From: Plasmodium relictum
Taxonomy: Eukaryota; Apicomplexa; Aconoidasida; Haemosporida; Plasmodiidae
Direction: 5' to 3'
NCBI RefSeq assembly: GCF_900005765.1
Contig: NC_041692.1
Location: 310,001-374,000 of the forward strand
Length of the DNA stretch: 64,000 nucleotides
The notes beneath the pieces were generated by a model. It was not told where the DNA came from. It made no database searches and was given only the letters and a program-made list of their open reading frames with translations. Positions 38,192 through 50,800 of this stretch are shown in pieces. Positions within the stretch are counted from its first letter, which is position 1. Each line of letters begins with the position of its first letter. Both the position numbers and the translations under genes were made by a program.

Positions 38192-41100
38192 ATTTATGAA
38201 GGACACATAAATTCTTCCTAGTAAAACTGTTTGTTAATAAAAAAAAAGAAATGAAAAAATTATTATATAAAATTTTTGTATATACTTTCAAATATTTTAA
38301 GTTTATTTTTTCATTTGAAATTTAAAGAATAAAAAAAAAAAATTGAAAATTTATGATATTATAATCATATATATAATACTTTAAACATAAAAAAAAAATT
38401 AAAAAATTGTAATAAATTATTTGAAAAATTTAAACAGTATATATATGTATATTTAATCTGAAATTTTTTAAAATATATATTTTAAAAAAACTATTATTAT
38501 TGAAAGAGTAGATATATGTATATATATTTTACGTTATTCAAAAAAAAAAAAAAAAATTATTCAAAAAAAAAACTATAATATTATGAAAATTGTGTAATTG
38601 ATAAATTATTTATTTTATTTTAAAAAGTAGTTTAACTTCAAAAAATATCTAAAAAGTTAGTAACAGAAGATATATATTATGAAATACTATAAAAATTATA
38701 TATAAAAAAAAAAAGAAATAGCAATAAAGGCAAAGATATGTCAATTAACTACTGTTATTTTATTTTTTTATTTCTAAGATGAGTAAAAATGCTACTATTC
38801 ACTAAATATTTAATGAATATAACATTATTATTTAAAAATAAGAAAAACAAAATTTCTAATTTTTAAAATTATGTGACTTTATTTAGAAATTAATCTATCA
38901 TTTTAATATTATAATTTATTTTATTTTTATAATTTTTTTTTTTTTATAGTAACTATAAAGTAGGAAAATTTAATTGATATTTATGCTATGCAATTGGGTA
39001 ATTATGCATTATAATGTTTCCTTAAAAATATTTTGTTGCAAATTAATAATATATTTTGTGAAAATAAAATCATAGCTAATATATTTATTTATATATTCAT
39101 ATAGTTGAAAATTATTAATTTTTTATATATGAAAAAAAAAAAAAAAAAATCATTTCTAAAACTTTTTTTATGATTATATCAGATATAGTTCTATTTTTAT
39201 AGTAAATAATTTAAAAAAATATATTCCTTTATAATTAAAAAAAAAATAAAAGGAAAAAATTAAAAATTTAATTTAGAATTAAGGAATTGAACAATATCTA
39301 TAATATTTATGTTTTATCAAATTTGAAAAATACAAGAAATATGCTAAGATCCTCTTTCACTTATTTTTTGTCCTATAAACTTAAATATACTGTTTTTATA
39401 AAGATTTAATAGAACTAAGGAAATATATATATATATATTTATTAAAATAAAAAATTGTGTTAGTTCAAACTGTTATTTTTTACATAATAGTGCTTCATAG
39501 AATTATTTACTTGAAGAATTTAAAATCACATAATTACAGTATAGTTATTAAAAATATTGAAAATATAAAAAACTTACACTATGGATATTTTTTTTTTTTT
39601 ATAAAACGAAAATGTAATAAATAACGGTTGTGTTAATAATTTTTACAAAAATAGAATAATAATGTATATATGAATACTCATATCATAAAAGCTCAATTTT
39701 TAGAAAAATTATTATTAGTTATTTTGAAGTTTGTTTTAAAAATATTTATTTTTAAAATATAGTATTCTAAACTTTGAAATTGGTAATAAGGATTCTTAAA
39801 TGTAATTCAAATGATAATATCAAATATCTATTATATTTACCAAACTATATGTGTAGTTTTAACAAAATATAGAGAATATGCAGTAAAAGAAAGTTATTAC
39901 ATTCGTTAAACTTTTTATACATTGTAATATGATCTTTGATACAGAAAATGAAAAAAAAAAAAAATTAGTACTAAAACTAAATGCTTAAGAATACTTTTTT
40001 TTTCTCTTTTATATTACCCTTTTTATATTTATTTTTATATTTAATTTTAATTTTTTTTTTTTCTTTTATATTCTAATTTTACCTAACCTCCTTTTTGGTA
40101 AGATTACGAATTTTAAAAAATTAACTCATTTAATGTTTTGTAGAAATAATTCTATATTTTCTTTTTTTTTTTATTTTAAATTTTAAATAAATAAGATCTT
40201 TAATATAAAAGTGCCTACGCATAAAAAAAAATTTCAAGGAAATATATTTAGAAAATAAACTTTAATATATATCTTGGAAAATATAAATAGTATATAATCA
40301 GCTTTAGAATGTATGTAGTTTCATCATGTAAATTAACACTAATAATAAAACTATATTTTATCTATTTCTATAATATATGGAGAATAAGAAATATAATTCT
40401 TTTTTTTACTTAAAAGCTTAGTATAATTACAAAATTTAATGATATAAATCTAGATTAATTTTTGCTTTTTGATGAAAAATATATTCTGGCAAGTTATTTA
40501 TAATATTTATACATTTAATATTGTTCTCCAGAAAATAAAAAAAATAATAATAAATAGTTTATAAAAAATATTTTATATCTTTTAAAGTTATTTTATACAA
40601 TATTCTTTTCCATAAAAGCTAAGTGAATCTTTGAAAATTATGTGATACTAAAAAATATTTTTAGATTTTTTAATTTTTTTTATATAGAATAAAAAGATTT
40701 ACTGATTTTTATCATTTAAATATATATAGAACTATTTAATTCTGTGAATTGAAAAAAAAAAAAAAATACATATGTGTACATATATATTTTTTTAAAAGCA
40801 AGAATTACGTTCATAAATATATAGACATATATGTATAAATTAAAATATTTAATTAATTAAATATATTTTTATATAATATTTTACTAATATAGATAATTTT
40901 TATGAACTATATAAAATAATTATGTTCTTAATCTAAATTCTTTTTCTTTCCCAACATTTTAATTTGTTATATTATAAATTATTTAAATATAGAAATTATT
41001 AAATTTAATTATTATTTTTAATAAATTTTAATAATTTATGTATTACATAATTTAATTAAATGAAATATTTTTTTTTAGTTTTAATATTGGAAATTTATTT

Positions 41101-41204
41101 ACATTTTTTCATATTGAACGAATATTAAAACAATTTAGATTAAAATTGTATAAAATTTAACTATATTAAAAACAAAAAAAAAAAGTAGAAAAAAATATTA
41201 CAAA

Positions 41205-41275
41205 TAAGGGATTCTTACTCTTTATAATTCCCAATATACTGAAAAGGGTAAGAGCAAAGAACGTTAATGTTTTAG
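41205..41275. other. candidate structured island A (possible ncRNA)
   Basis: More complex sequence than its surroundings, with complementary arms TTCTTACTC (41212-41220) and GGGTAAGAG (41246-41254): nine pairs including two G-U. The loop is about 25 nt. No snoRNA boxes, tRNA boxes or known family could be confirmed, so the type is unknown and chance structure is possible. Strand undetermined. Confidence 0.25.
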
Positions 41276-41654
41276 ATTCTAATTATACAAATATAAGTGG
41301 AAGCTATAAAATTAAAACATTAAAAATAAATAAGAAAAAATATAGGCATTAATTGAAATAATTTAAGTAAATATAACACTTATAAAAATTAACAAATTTC
41401 GTTTTTTTCAGTGTTTCTTCAAAAAAAAAAAAAAAAAAAATCTCCATTTTTGTAAACAATTTATCTATAACATAATATTTTTTAAAATTATTAAATAAAT
41501 TTTAAAAATTTTAATTACTAAAAGAAACAATTTTAGAATAAAATAAATTTACAAATTTTAATTGAAAAATATCTATATATTTATAATTTTAAAATTTATT
41601 CTAAAATATTTCATTTATATATATATTTTTTTTTTTAATAATTTATTTTAACAT

Positions 41655-41745
41655 AAATCACTGTTTGGTTTCCACCTACATAGGAAACTTTGAGAGAAAA
41701 AATATTTATGAAAGGATTTTTAGGAAGTAGTGTGGCATAATAATA
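41655..41745. other. candidate structured island B (possible ncRNA or leader)
   Basis: Contains two competing pairings. One is a hairpin, GTTTCC (41668-41673) with GGAAAC (41683-41688) and a 9-nt loop. The other is CCACCTAC (41672-41679) with GTAGTGTGG (41727-41735), eight pairs with one bulged T. It lies about 0.8 kb upstream of the Lys/Glu-rich gene, so it could belong to that gene's long 5' leader or be an independent RNA. No family assigned. Confidence 0.25.
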
Positions 41746-42535
41746 ATAAAAAAATATAAATATATATATATATATATATATAGATTGGATACATATCAAA
41801 ATATATATTAAAAAAATATTACTTCTGTAGTTTTAAGCTGAATAAAATGTCCTTAAAAATTTTTATAAAATAGCTTGATATTAAAAAAAATTAAAAAATT
41901 AATATAGTTAAGTTTTAACATTTTTCCGAATATGTATTTTTTAAACCTTATGCTTTATTATAATAAGATTTCATTATCTTATAAATTATAAAATAAATAA
42001 ATTCTTTGTTTTTTTACAAGAAACTTTAAGCAATTGTATTTAGTTTTTACACATAACTATTTTTAATTAAAGCAATTTTTTTTTTTTTTTTTTTTTGTCC
42101 TTGCGCTTTTATTTTTTATATTAAATATTATTTATTCTTAATTTTGTTATTTTCGTTATTATTTTTTTTTTTTCTTTAACATTAATAAACTGTTTTATTT
42201 GTTTAATGCAATTAATGATTATTATATTTATTTTATTTATAATTTTTTTTTTTTTAAACATGCATATTATGCTTTTTGTGAGATAAGGATTAAAAAACTA
42301 TATATCACTTTTTTTTTTTAATATATAATTTTAAGTAAAAATTAATCGTTTCATATTACATGAGTTTTAATATAAATAATTTAATCATAAAAATTTTTAA
42401 TTTTGTAAATTTTATTGCATAAAATGATATAAAGTTTAGATATTAAAATTATATTTGTTTTTATAATTTTAATTTTTAAAATAAAAAAAAATTTACATAA
42501 AAAAAGAAAAAAAAAAAAAAGAGTAATATAAAAAT

Positions 42536-44038
42536 ATGATAGGTAGTGATAATAATGACGAATATGTGTTAAAAATATGTAAAGAAAATGCAAATAAAGA
42601 TATATTAGATAAAAGCAATGCAAATTCATGTACTTGCCAAAATAATGAAGTTATAGAAAACTTTTTAGAAAAAGAAAAGCTTAATTACAAGAATTTATTT
42701 TATCATAACAACAATTCGTCATATCAGTCTTTTAACGATAAAAATTTTAATCAAGAGAAGTTTAAAATATGTTTCAAAAGAGTTAAACAGGATAAGAAAT
42801 ACTCAGATAATGAATTCATTGAAAAGCCAAAAAATCGCATAATTAATAAAAATGGAAGAAATGCAAAAGAAAATATTCATTTCAAAAAAAAAGAAAATGA
42901 AGATAAAAAAAAACTAGAAGAAATAAAAGAAAAAAAAAAAGATATAAAGGAGGAAGAAGAAGAGAAAAAGGAAGAAAAAAAAAAAGTAAAAAAGGAAGAA
43001 GAAGAGGAAAAGGAAGAACAAAAAAAAGATTTAAAAAAGGAGGAAGAAGTAGTAAAAATAACAGAGTGTAATAAATTTGAAAAAAACGAACAAATGAATA
43101 TAAATGAAATGAAAGAAAATAAACAAATTCAAGGTAAACAAGAATATAATAATGAACAAATTAAAAATAAATTCAGTGTTTTTCATATAGGAATAAATAA
43201 AATTGAAGCAATTAAAGCTTTATATAGAGACTGCAAGAACAATTTTAATAAAAGTTTTAAAGAGAAAATAAATAAATTAAATTCATTAATATATTTCTGT
43301 AATGATAATAACTTTGAAAATCATTTTTCTGTTGATTATATTAATGATACAGATAAGATAAATTCAATAAAAAAAGAAAGATTATCAAGATTATTTTTAT
43401 ACATTGAAGATATAAATAAATTAAAACAGGCATTTAAAGTTAAGCAACATAATAATTTGGAAATAGAAGACAATGAAAAAAAAGAATATTTTTATGATGC
43501 AAATGAAGATATTGAAGATTTTTTTATTTTCGATGATTCATTTTCTTGCTTAAATAATGAAGTAGAAAGCATTTTTACAGAAAGTGAAAACACAGCATTT
43601 TTAAAAGAAGACAAAGGTAATGATAATTTTATAGAAGAAGGAAAAGATAAATCAGACGAGGAAAATAATATGTTAAATATATTTACTAGGTTTTCTTTAA
43701 AAAATTATTATTGCTTCGATATTAATAAAAATTTGTGTTCTATATACGCTTTCACTCCAATGATAATTAAAAAATTTGCAGAAAAAATAAATTCTTATAA
43801 CATAATTAAAAGTGATAAAATTTTAAATAATACTGAAGAAGACAATATAAACTTCTCATTAGATTGCAAAAATAGTGATAAATTTAATTATTATTCCCAC
43901 TACGCTCTTGACAATAGTCATAACTTAGATACATATATTCAATTTCATTGTGATAAATGGCAAGAAAATATATATGATATTGTTGAAGTTAACAGTATTG
44001 AATTTGATTTTAATTGCTTAAAATGTAATATCATGTAA
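42536..44038 (+). CDS. Lys/Glu-rich conserved protein of unknown function
   Basis: 500 residues from an ATG preceded by an A-rich leader. I do not recognise it. Residues about 115-180 are a charged Lys/Glu tract made of GAA/AAA codons (runs like KKEEEEEKEEQKK), likely a long single helix or coiled coil. The rest is more complex: an N-terminal Asn-rich region with a small Cys group (CTCQN, about 31-35), a middle segment (FSVFHIGINKIEAIKALYRDC, about 220-240) and a C-terminal third with HYALDNSHNLDTYIQFHCDKW and a final Cys pair (LKCNIM). No signal peptide or membrane span. The slot, between RPT1 and cytochrome c2, matches from memory an unnamed P. falciparum gene. Confidence 0.75.
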   Translation: MIGSDNNDEYVLKICKENANKDILDKSNANSCTCQNNEVIENFLEKEKLNYKNLFYHNNNSSYQSFNDKNFNQEKFKICFKRVKQDKKYSDNEFIEKPKNRIINKNGRNAKENIHFKKKENEDKKKLEEIKEKKKDIKEEEEEKKEEKKKVKKEEEEEKEEQKKDLKKEEEVVKITECNKFEKNEQMNINEMKENKQIQGKQEYNNEQIKNKFSVFHIGINKIEAIKALYRDCKNNFNKSFKEKINKLNSLIYFCNDNNFENHFSVDYINDTDKINSIKKERLSRLFLYIEDINKLKQAFKVKQHNNLEIEDNEKKEYFYDANEDIEDFFIFDDSFSCLNNEVESIFTESENTAFLKEDKGNDNFIEEGKDKSDEENNMLNIFTRFSLKNYYCFDINKNLCSIYAFTPMIIKKFAEKINSYNIIKSDKILNNTEEDNINFSLDCKNSDKFNYYSHYALDNSHNLDTYIQFHCDKWQENIYDIVEVNSIEFDFNCLKCNIM

Positions 44039-44848
44039 ATATTTTAATAGAATAGATAAAAAGGTAGGGATATGCAAATGCATATTTTTTTACGAATAAA
44101 TACATATTATTAATTAAAAAAAAAAAAATATGATAATATATAATTAAACAATAAAATTAATTTCTTATATTATTCGTATACTCAAGTTTTAACATGATAT
44201 AAATATAAAAAAATTAACTATTTATATTTTATTGTTTTATTTAGTTGTCTTTAAAAAAAAAAGATTAAGAATTCATTTTTTTTTTTATTTTTTTTTATTT
44301 TTTTTTTTTAGTATATCATTATTAGAACTATTTAAATATGCAATTTCAATTTTATTCAAATAAAAAAAATTATATTTGTTAATATAAATTTTTTATAACT
44401 TTAATCAAAATTTTTAAATGTAAATAATAGAATTTTTGTTTTTTTATTTTTTAAATGATTCTTATTTATATGAAATAATAATAAAAATTATAGTAGTGAC
44501 AAGTGAAGATAACAAAAATACAAGTAATGGTGATGATAATAATAATACTGTATTATTAAACATTAATTATTTAGATAAAATGTGCAAAATAAGATTAAAA
44601 TAGAATGTATATGAAATAATATTTGGTTGAGTATATAATATATATAATGAAAACGAATAATTTAACAGAAAGAATGTGTTATATAAAGATAAATTTACTA
44701 AAAGAAATCACATGAAAAAAAAGAAATTATATAAGTATTTATGAAGATTAAGCCATTAAAAAAAAATAATAGGATATATACAAATAAGAAAAAAAAAAAA
44801 AACTAAACAATAATTTTTTTTCTTTTTATATTTTTAAATATTTAATTA
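44039..44848. other. convergent intergenic region, 0.8 kb
   Basis: 3' ends of the Lys/Glu-rich gene and cytochrome c2. A+T-rich only. Confidence 0.45.
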
Positions 44849-45310
44849 TTATTTTTTTTTTGAGTATTTTTCTGCAATTTCTCTTCCATGAGGATCATCA
44901 TACGTTAACGTTTTTAAATAATGTACAATATCAACTCTGTCTTGAAAATTTGAAATCCCCTTGAAGTTCATACCAATATTTGATTCAACAAATTGCTTTG
45001 GATTTTTCATATATTTGAGTAAATTGACATCATTCCATATAATACCTGACGAGTACATATCAGGAGAAACTTGAAATGGTGAATTTCCCATAGTCATTCC
45101 AGCTGTTCTGTTATATACATTAAATAAAGAGGGTCCCCAACTTGTGAATCCTGAGTTTGTTTGACTATTGTCAGGAGCTATTGAATGACACTGTTTACAA
45201 TGCTTCTTAAATAGTTTTTCTCCTTTTATTTTATCACCCTTAGGTAATACGAAATTGTCTGATAATTCATCTTCAAGCATATCACTCATATTACTATTAT
45301 TCATTTTCAT
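44849..45310 (-). CDS. divergent cytochrome c (cytochrome c2)
   Basis: 153 residues from ATG. Haem attachment motif CKQCH (Cys38, Cys41, His42), then a class I cytochrome c fold: GPSLFNVYNRTAG, a Trp segment (IIWNDVNLLKYMKNP) and a C-terminal helix (RVDIVHYLKTLTY). The usual TKMxFxG around the axial methionine is replaced by GMNFKGI, so Met114 may or may not ligate haem. An acidic extension of about 20 residues precedes the fold. Family knowledge: Plasmodium has a conserved cytochrome c on another chromosome and this very divergent c2; published work reports c2 to be dispensable in blood stages and to have an unusually open haem pocket. The loop between CKQCH and GPSLF is atypical. From memory PF3D7_1311700. 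Confidence 0.9.
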   Translation of the reverse strand: MKMNNSNMSDMLEDELSDNFVLPKGDKIKGEKLFKKHCKQCHSIAPDNSQTNSGFTSWGPSLFNVYNRTAGMTMGNSPFQVSPDMYSSGIIWNDVNLLKYMKNPKQFVESNIGMNFKGISNFQDRVDIVHYLKTLTYDDPHGREIAEKYSKKK

Positions 45311-45362
45311 TATTTAAGCACTCTTTCACATGATTTATTATATATATATATATATATATATA

Positions 45363-45397
<35 letters not shown>

Positions 45398-47818
45398 AAA
45401 CTTTCTTTAAATACACTATTTTTTATACATATAATATTTTCTTGTGTTATTATTATCTTTATAATATTTTTTATTTATACTTTTTTCTACATCTTTTGTG
45501 TTGTTTTTTCTTTTTTTAAGTTATCTCGTTATTTTATTTTACTTTTTGTTTTCAACAGTAAAATAAAAATAAGATTATTAAATTTATTCTTAAATAAATT
45601 CAATTTTCGTCATAAAAGGAAATATTTTTTTTATTTTTCTATTATTTAGATATTCAATATTAATAAAAAAAAAAATGTTATTAAAAAACCAACGAATATG
45701 GAAAAAGTGTCATAGTTAATTTTTTTTAACTTGTGCGTTTTTTTTTTTTAGAAATGAAGAATTATAACCTTTTGAAAATTAGAAACTTTAAAATGAAATT
45801 TTTTAAATGAATAATTATCAAGAATTTAACAAAAATTCTTTTATGAACTAAAAATATATTCTTTTGAAAAAAAAAATGATATAAAAAAAAAAATCTTAAA
45901 AGCTATACCTTTTATAGCACAAAATTTTGAGATTAATTTGAATAATAGTTTTAAGAAATAAAGATAAAATTAAGAATTCAACAACTTTAAAAATTTTTTG
46001 AGAAACAGTCAAAAATTTTACGTTTCTTGTTTTCAACGTAATACTTCATCTTATAACAAAAATAAAAATTTTGTCACAAATGCTTTTTTTCCTTGACATA
46101 TTTACCTTCACTATTTTGCATAAAAAAAGAAAATATTATTTTTTTACTTAATAAAATCTTACAAAAACAAATTATATTACATAAAAAAAACATAAAATAA
46201 AACAAAATTGTATAGAGTTTTCTTGGGTGAGTATTTAAATAAAATTGTATATTACGTTGGAAAATATATATAAATTTCCTTGAAATTAAATTTATTATTA
46301 GGAAATGTTCGAAATTTATAGAAATTTGTGTTAACGTATTTTTTTTTTTTTAAATAAACTGAAATATAGTAACCAAATGAGAAATTATAAATGTAAAAAA
46401 CATAACTAAATGTTCAAAATAAAATATGAATGCACTTTTAATATAACAAAAATAAATACATTAATAATCCTAGAAAATTAAAATTTTATGTTAAATTTAA
46501 TTTTATAGATTAAATATATATTGTGGAATTTTATAACTTGAATGTATTATTTTTTATTTATATGATATATACCGTTTATTTGTATGTGTTAAAACGCCAC
46601 TGAGTTTCAAAAAAATTCACTATAAAATACATAGTCCACGTAATTATACTCTAAATTTAACAATTTTTTTTTTATTTTAAAAAAATAACAAAAAATTATA
46701 CTTATTAGTTACAAGTCTACTTAAAATGGCTTTGTTAATTTTAGTGAAATCTTCAGAGAATAAAAAATTAAATTTTAACTAGATAATAATTAAACTATAA
46801 AGCATAGAAATTATCTAAAATTATCCTCTTCTTTCTCACATTTCGATTAAAAAAGAATATAACATTATATATGCATTATGAATGTGACTATAGAAAAAGA
46901 AATGTTCTCTCTATATGAGTACACGGCTTAAGTTTTTGTTTTTTTTATTAAATATTATATTAGCAATGTATTAAACCTATTATAATTACATATTTTTATA
47001 AAGTATATTTTAAAACTTTTTTTTTTATATGGATTCATTATAAAGAAACGAACTTCGATGAACATATAGAATATATATATATTTTATTATATAATATATA
47101 TTATACATTTATGGATTTTTGATATATACTGAAAAAAAAATGATCATGATCATAGCTTTTAATCAATTCTATATACTATTTAGATTTTAGTTACGAATGT
47201 TTTAGAAAAAATAAAGAAATTAAAGCATGCATTTTAAATGAAAAAATGCTATAAAATTAAACTAACTTAAAAAAAAAAATTACTAGTTTATAAAAGCTAA
47301 AGCAAAAAAAAAAAAATTAAAAATATAATTATGTACATCTTTAACAATAGTTGAAATATTCAATACAATTCATAATTAGTTTTTAATATCTAAATTTCAT
47401 TTAAAATTTAGATTTAAATCGTTTTTAAAAAATAATTTCTCATTTTAAAATTTTAAAAAGTTAAATTTTTAGAGAAAAAAACTATATTATGTAACATTTT
47501 CCAAATCTTTAAATAAATATAATAACGCTATATATATATAAAATTTTTTAACAGCAAATTTTTTTTTTTTTTTTAAAATTACATTCTTTAAAAAATATTT
47601 TAATAGTTCTCTGCATAAAATTTATTTTAAAAGAATATTTTTTTTTTAAATATATAGAAAGTTTTATTGCATGCTCAAACTGAGTTTTAAAAAAAAAAAA
47701 TATACACAAAAATTATGCTACGCGTAGCGCAAATATTTTAAAAAAAAAAAGTTATACGTATTTAACTTTGTATGCATACATGTAAATTTATTATTCTTAT
47801 TTATTATTTTTTTACAAA
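45311..47818. other. divergent intergenic region, 2.5 kb
   Basis: Upstream regions of cytochrome c2 (-) and the M1 aminopeptidase (+). Includes a (TA)n plus TTTA repeat at about 45338-45385 just upstream of cytochrome c2, a 14-bp palindrome ATGATCATGATCAT at 47140-47153, a GCATGCA site at 47225-47231, and a palindrome cluster next to the M1 gene (separate entry). No gene seen. Confidence 0.5.
47668..47784. promoter_or_regulatory. palindrome cluster upstream of M1 aminopeptidase
   Basis: Within about 150 bp before the ATG lie TGCATGC (47668-47674), the 12-bp perfect palindrome GCTACGCGTAGC (47717-47728), and overlapping TATGCATA and TACATGTA (47771-47784). The surrounding sequence is almost only A and T, so this density of G/C-containing palindromes is unusual. 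GCATGC-type sites are recognised by several Plasmodium AP2 factors (family knowledge); the ACGCGT-centred site has no assigned binder that I can name. The regulatory role is inference. Confidence 0.4.
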
Positions 47819-50800
47819 ATGAATTTAAGAAAAATACTTAGCTATAATTTTTTTATTATATCAGTTTTAATTTTAGCAAATTCTCTTAACAAGCATAAAA
47901 ATACTTGCATGATAAAAAATATTTTTCAAATTAATTCACACAGAGTGACAAGTCGTTTGCTAAAATCTAATTCAAGTCAAAAAAATTTAATTAAAAATCT
48001 AAATTTTAAACACTTAATTCATGAATTATCATTTAGCAAATTTGTAAATTTAGATTTATTTCAAAAGGATATTTTTAAGAACGTAAACAGTAGAATCAAA
48101 CCTCAGTCATACATAATACAGAAAAGATTAATGAGTGAAAACGGGGATAGGAATTCATCAGATAAGGATAGAAAAAGAAGCGGCCCAATAGTTAAAAGTG
48201 GAGGCAATACTCAAGGGAAAAAAATGAAAGTACTTAATGAAGCCTCAGGAACGACAAGTAAAACAGAAGAAATAGTTACACAAACAGGAAACGGAGGCGA
48301 TGATGTATCTGATAATAATAAAGAATCTCCTAAAGTAATTTACAGGACTGATTACAAGCCAAGTGGTTTCAAAATACATAATATCGGATTACATATAGAT
48401 ATCCATGAAGATCATACTACAGTATCATCTGATTTAGATATGGAAACGAGTTTACACTATGGAGGAGAAGATTTAATTTTTGATGGTGTTGGCTTAGAAA
48501 TAAAAGAGATATATATAGATGGATCTTTATTGCATGAAGGAGAGCATTATACATATGATAATGAGTATTTAACTATTTTTTCTAGAAATGTACCAAAAAG
48601 TAATTTTAAATTTTCTTCTAAAGTAATTATACATCCTGAAACTAACTATGCATTAACAGGTATATATAAATCAAAAAATATTATTGTTTCCCAATGTGAA
48701 GCATCAGGCTTTCGTCATATAACATTTTTTATTGATAGACCAGATATAATGGCAAAATATGATGTAACATTAACTGCAGATAAAAAAAAATACCCAGTAT
48801 TATTAAGTAATGGAGACAAGGTAAGTGAATATGATTTAACTGAAGGGAGACATGGAGCAAGATTTGTTGACCCTTATTTAAAACCATGCTATTTATTTGC
48901 TGTAGTTGCAGGAGACTTAAAACATTTAAGTGATACATATGTTACGAAATTTTCTAAAAAGAAGGTAGAATTATATGTATTTAGTGAAGAAAAATATGTA
49001 TCTAAATTAAAATGGGCTTTAGAATGTTTAAAAAAAGCTATGGCATTTGATGAAAATTATTTCGGTTTAGAATATGATTTAACTAGATTAAACTTAGTTG
49101 CAGTATCTGATTTTAATCAAGGAGCAATGGAAAATAAAGGATTAAATATATTTAATGCTAATTCACTATTAGCCTCAAAAAAAAAATCTGTAGATTTCTC
49201 CTTTGAAAGAATATTAACAGTTGTAGGCCACGAATATTTTCATAATTACACAGGGAATAGAGTTACATTGAGAGATTGGTTTCAGTTAACTCTAAAAGAA
49301 GGGTTAACTGTTCATAGAGAAAATCTTTTTTCAGAACACATTACCAAAACAGCTACATTTCGTTTAGATCATGTGAATTATCTAAGAAGTGTTCAATTTT
49401 TGGAAGACTCTTCACCATTATCACATCCAATAAGACCTGAATCCTATGTAAGTATGGAAAATTTTTATACATCAACAGTTTATGATAAAGGTAGTGAGGT
49501 TATGAGAATGTATCTAACAATTTTAGGTGAAGAATATTACAAGAAAGGTATGGATATTTATATAAAAAAAAACGATGGAAAAACTGCAACATGTGAAGAT
49601 TTTAATGAAGCAATGAACGAAGCATATAAACTAAAAAAAGGTGATAGTAATGTTAACCTAGATCAATTTTTATTATGGTTTTCACAAAGTGGAACTCCCC
49701 ATGTTACTGCAACTTATTCATATGACAAAGATAAAAAAGAATTTACTGTTAAATTAAGTCAATATACAAAAGAAGATGCTAATCAAAAAGAGAAGAAAGC
49801 CTTGTTTATTCCAATTAAAATTGGTCTTATCAACCCCCAAAACGGAAAGGATATTATTCCAGAAGCTTTGCTCGAATTTACCAAAGAAAATGAAATCTTT
49901 GTTTTTAAAAATATTGAAGAAAAACCAATTCCATCTTTGTTCAGAGCATTTAGTGCCCCAGTTTATATTAAAGATAATTTAACTGATGAAGAGCGTATTT
50001 TGTTACTTAAATATGATACAGATGCATTTGTTAGATTTAACGTTTGTGTAGATTTATACATAAAGCAGATTTTAACAAATTATAATGAAATTTTACAAGC
50101 TAAAAATGAAGGTAAGGATAAACCTGAATTAACACCTGTCAATAAAGAATTTATTAATGCTATCAAATATTTATTGAATGATTCAAAAGCTGATCCTGGT
50201 TTTAAATCATACATGATAACTCTACCTAATGATAGATATATTATAAATTTTGTAAATAATTTAGATACAGATGTATTATATGAAACTAAAAATTTTATTT
50301 ATAAGCAAATTGGCAATGAATTAAATGACGACTACTTTACAATTTTCAAAAGCATAAAACCGAAAGCTGATGACATGACCCATTTTGATGATGAATCTTA
50401 CGTTGACTTTGATCAAATAAATGTAAGAAAATTAAGAAACACACTGTTATCATTGCTAAGTAAAGCAAAATATCCAAAGATTTTGGAATACATTATGGAA
50501 CAATCTGATTCACCTTATCCTACAAATTGGCTTACAAGTCTTACTGCTTCTGCATATTATGATAAATATTACGAACTTTATGAAAAAACTTATAATCTTG
50601 CTAAAGAAGATGAATTACTTTTACAAGAGTGGTTAAAGACTGTATCAAGATCTGATAGAGATGATATATATGATATTATTAAAAGGCTTGAAGTAGAAGT
50701 TTTAAAAGATACTAAAAATCCAAATGAAATTAGAGCAGTATATAGTCAATTTAGTTTTAATATAAGATACTTTAACCATATTTCTGGAAAAGGTTACAAA

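Larger units (their letters stand above)
38192..42535. other. largest intergenic gap, 4.3 kb, divergent
   Basis: The longest gene-free stretch in the window, between RPT1 (-) and the Lys/Glu-rich gene (+). Nearly all is featureless A+T-rich sequence with poly(T/A) runs. Two small islands of higher base complexity and potential RNA structure stand out at 41205-41275 and 41655-41745 and are listed separately. No protein-like open frame was found. Confidence 0.5.

Noticed and set aside
42381-42629. 82-codon minus-strand frame overlapping the start of the Lys/Glu-rich gene
   Set aside because: Low-complexity Tyr/Phe/Leu antisense shadow and T-rich leader.
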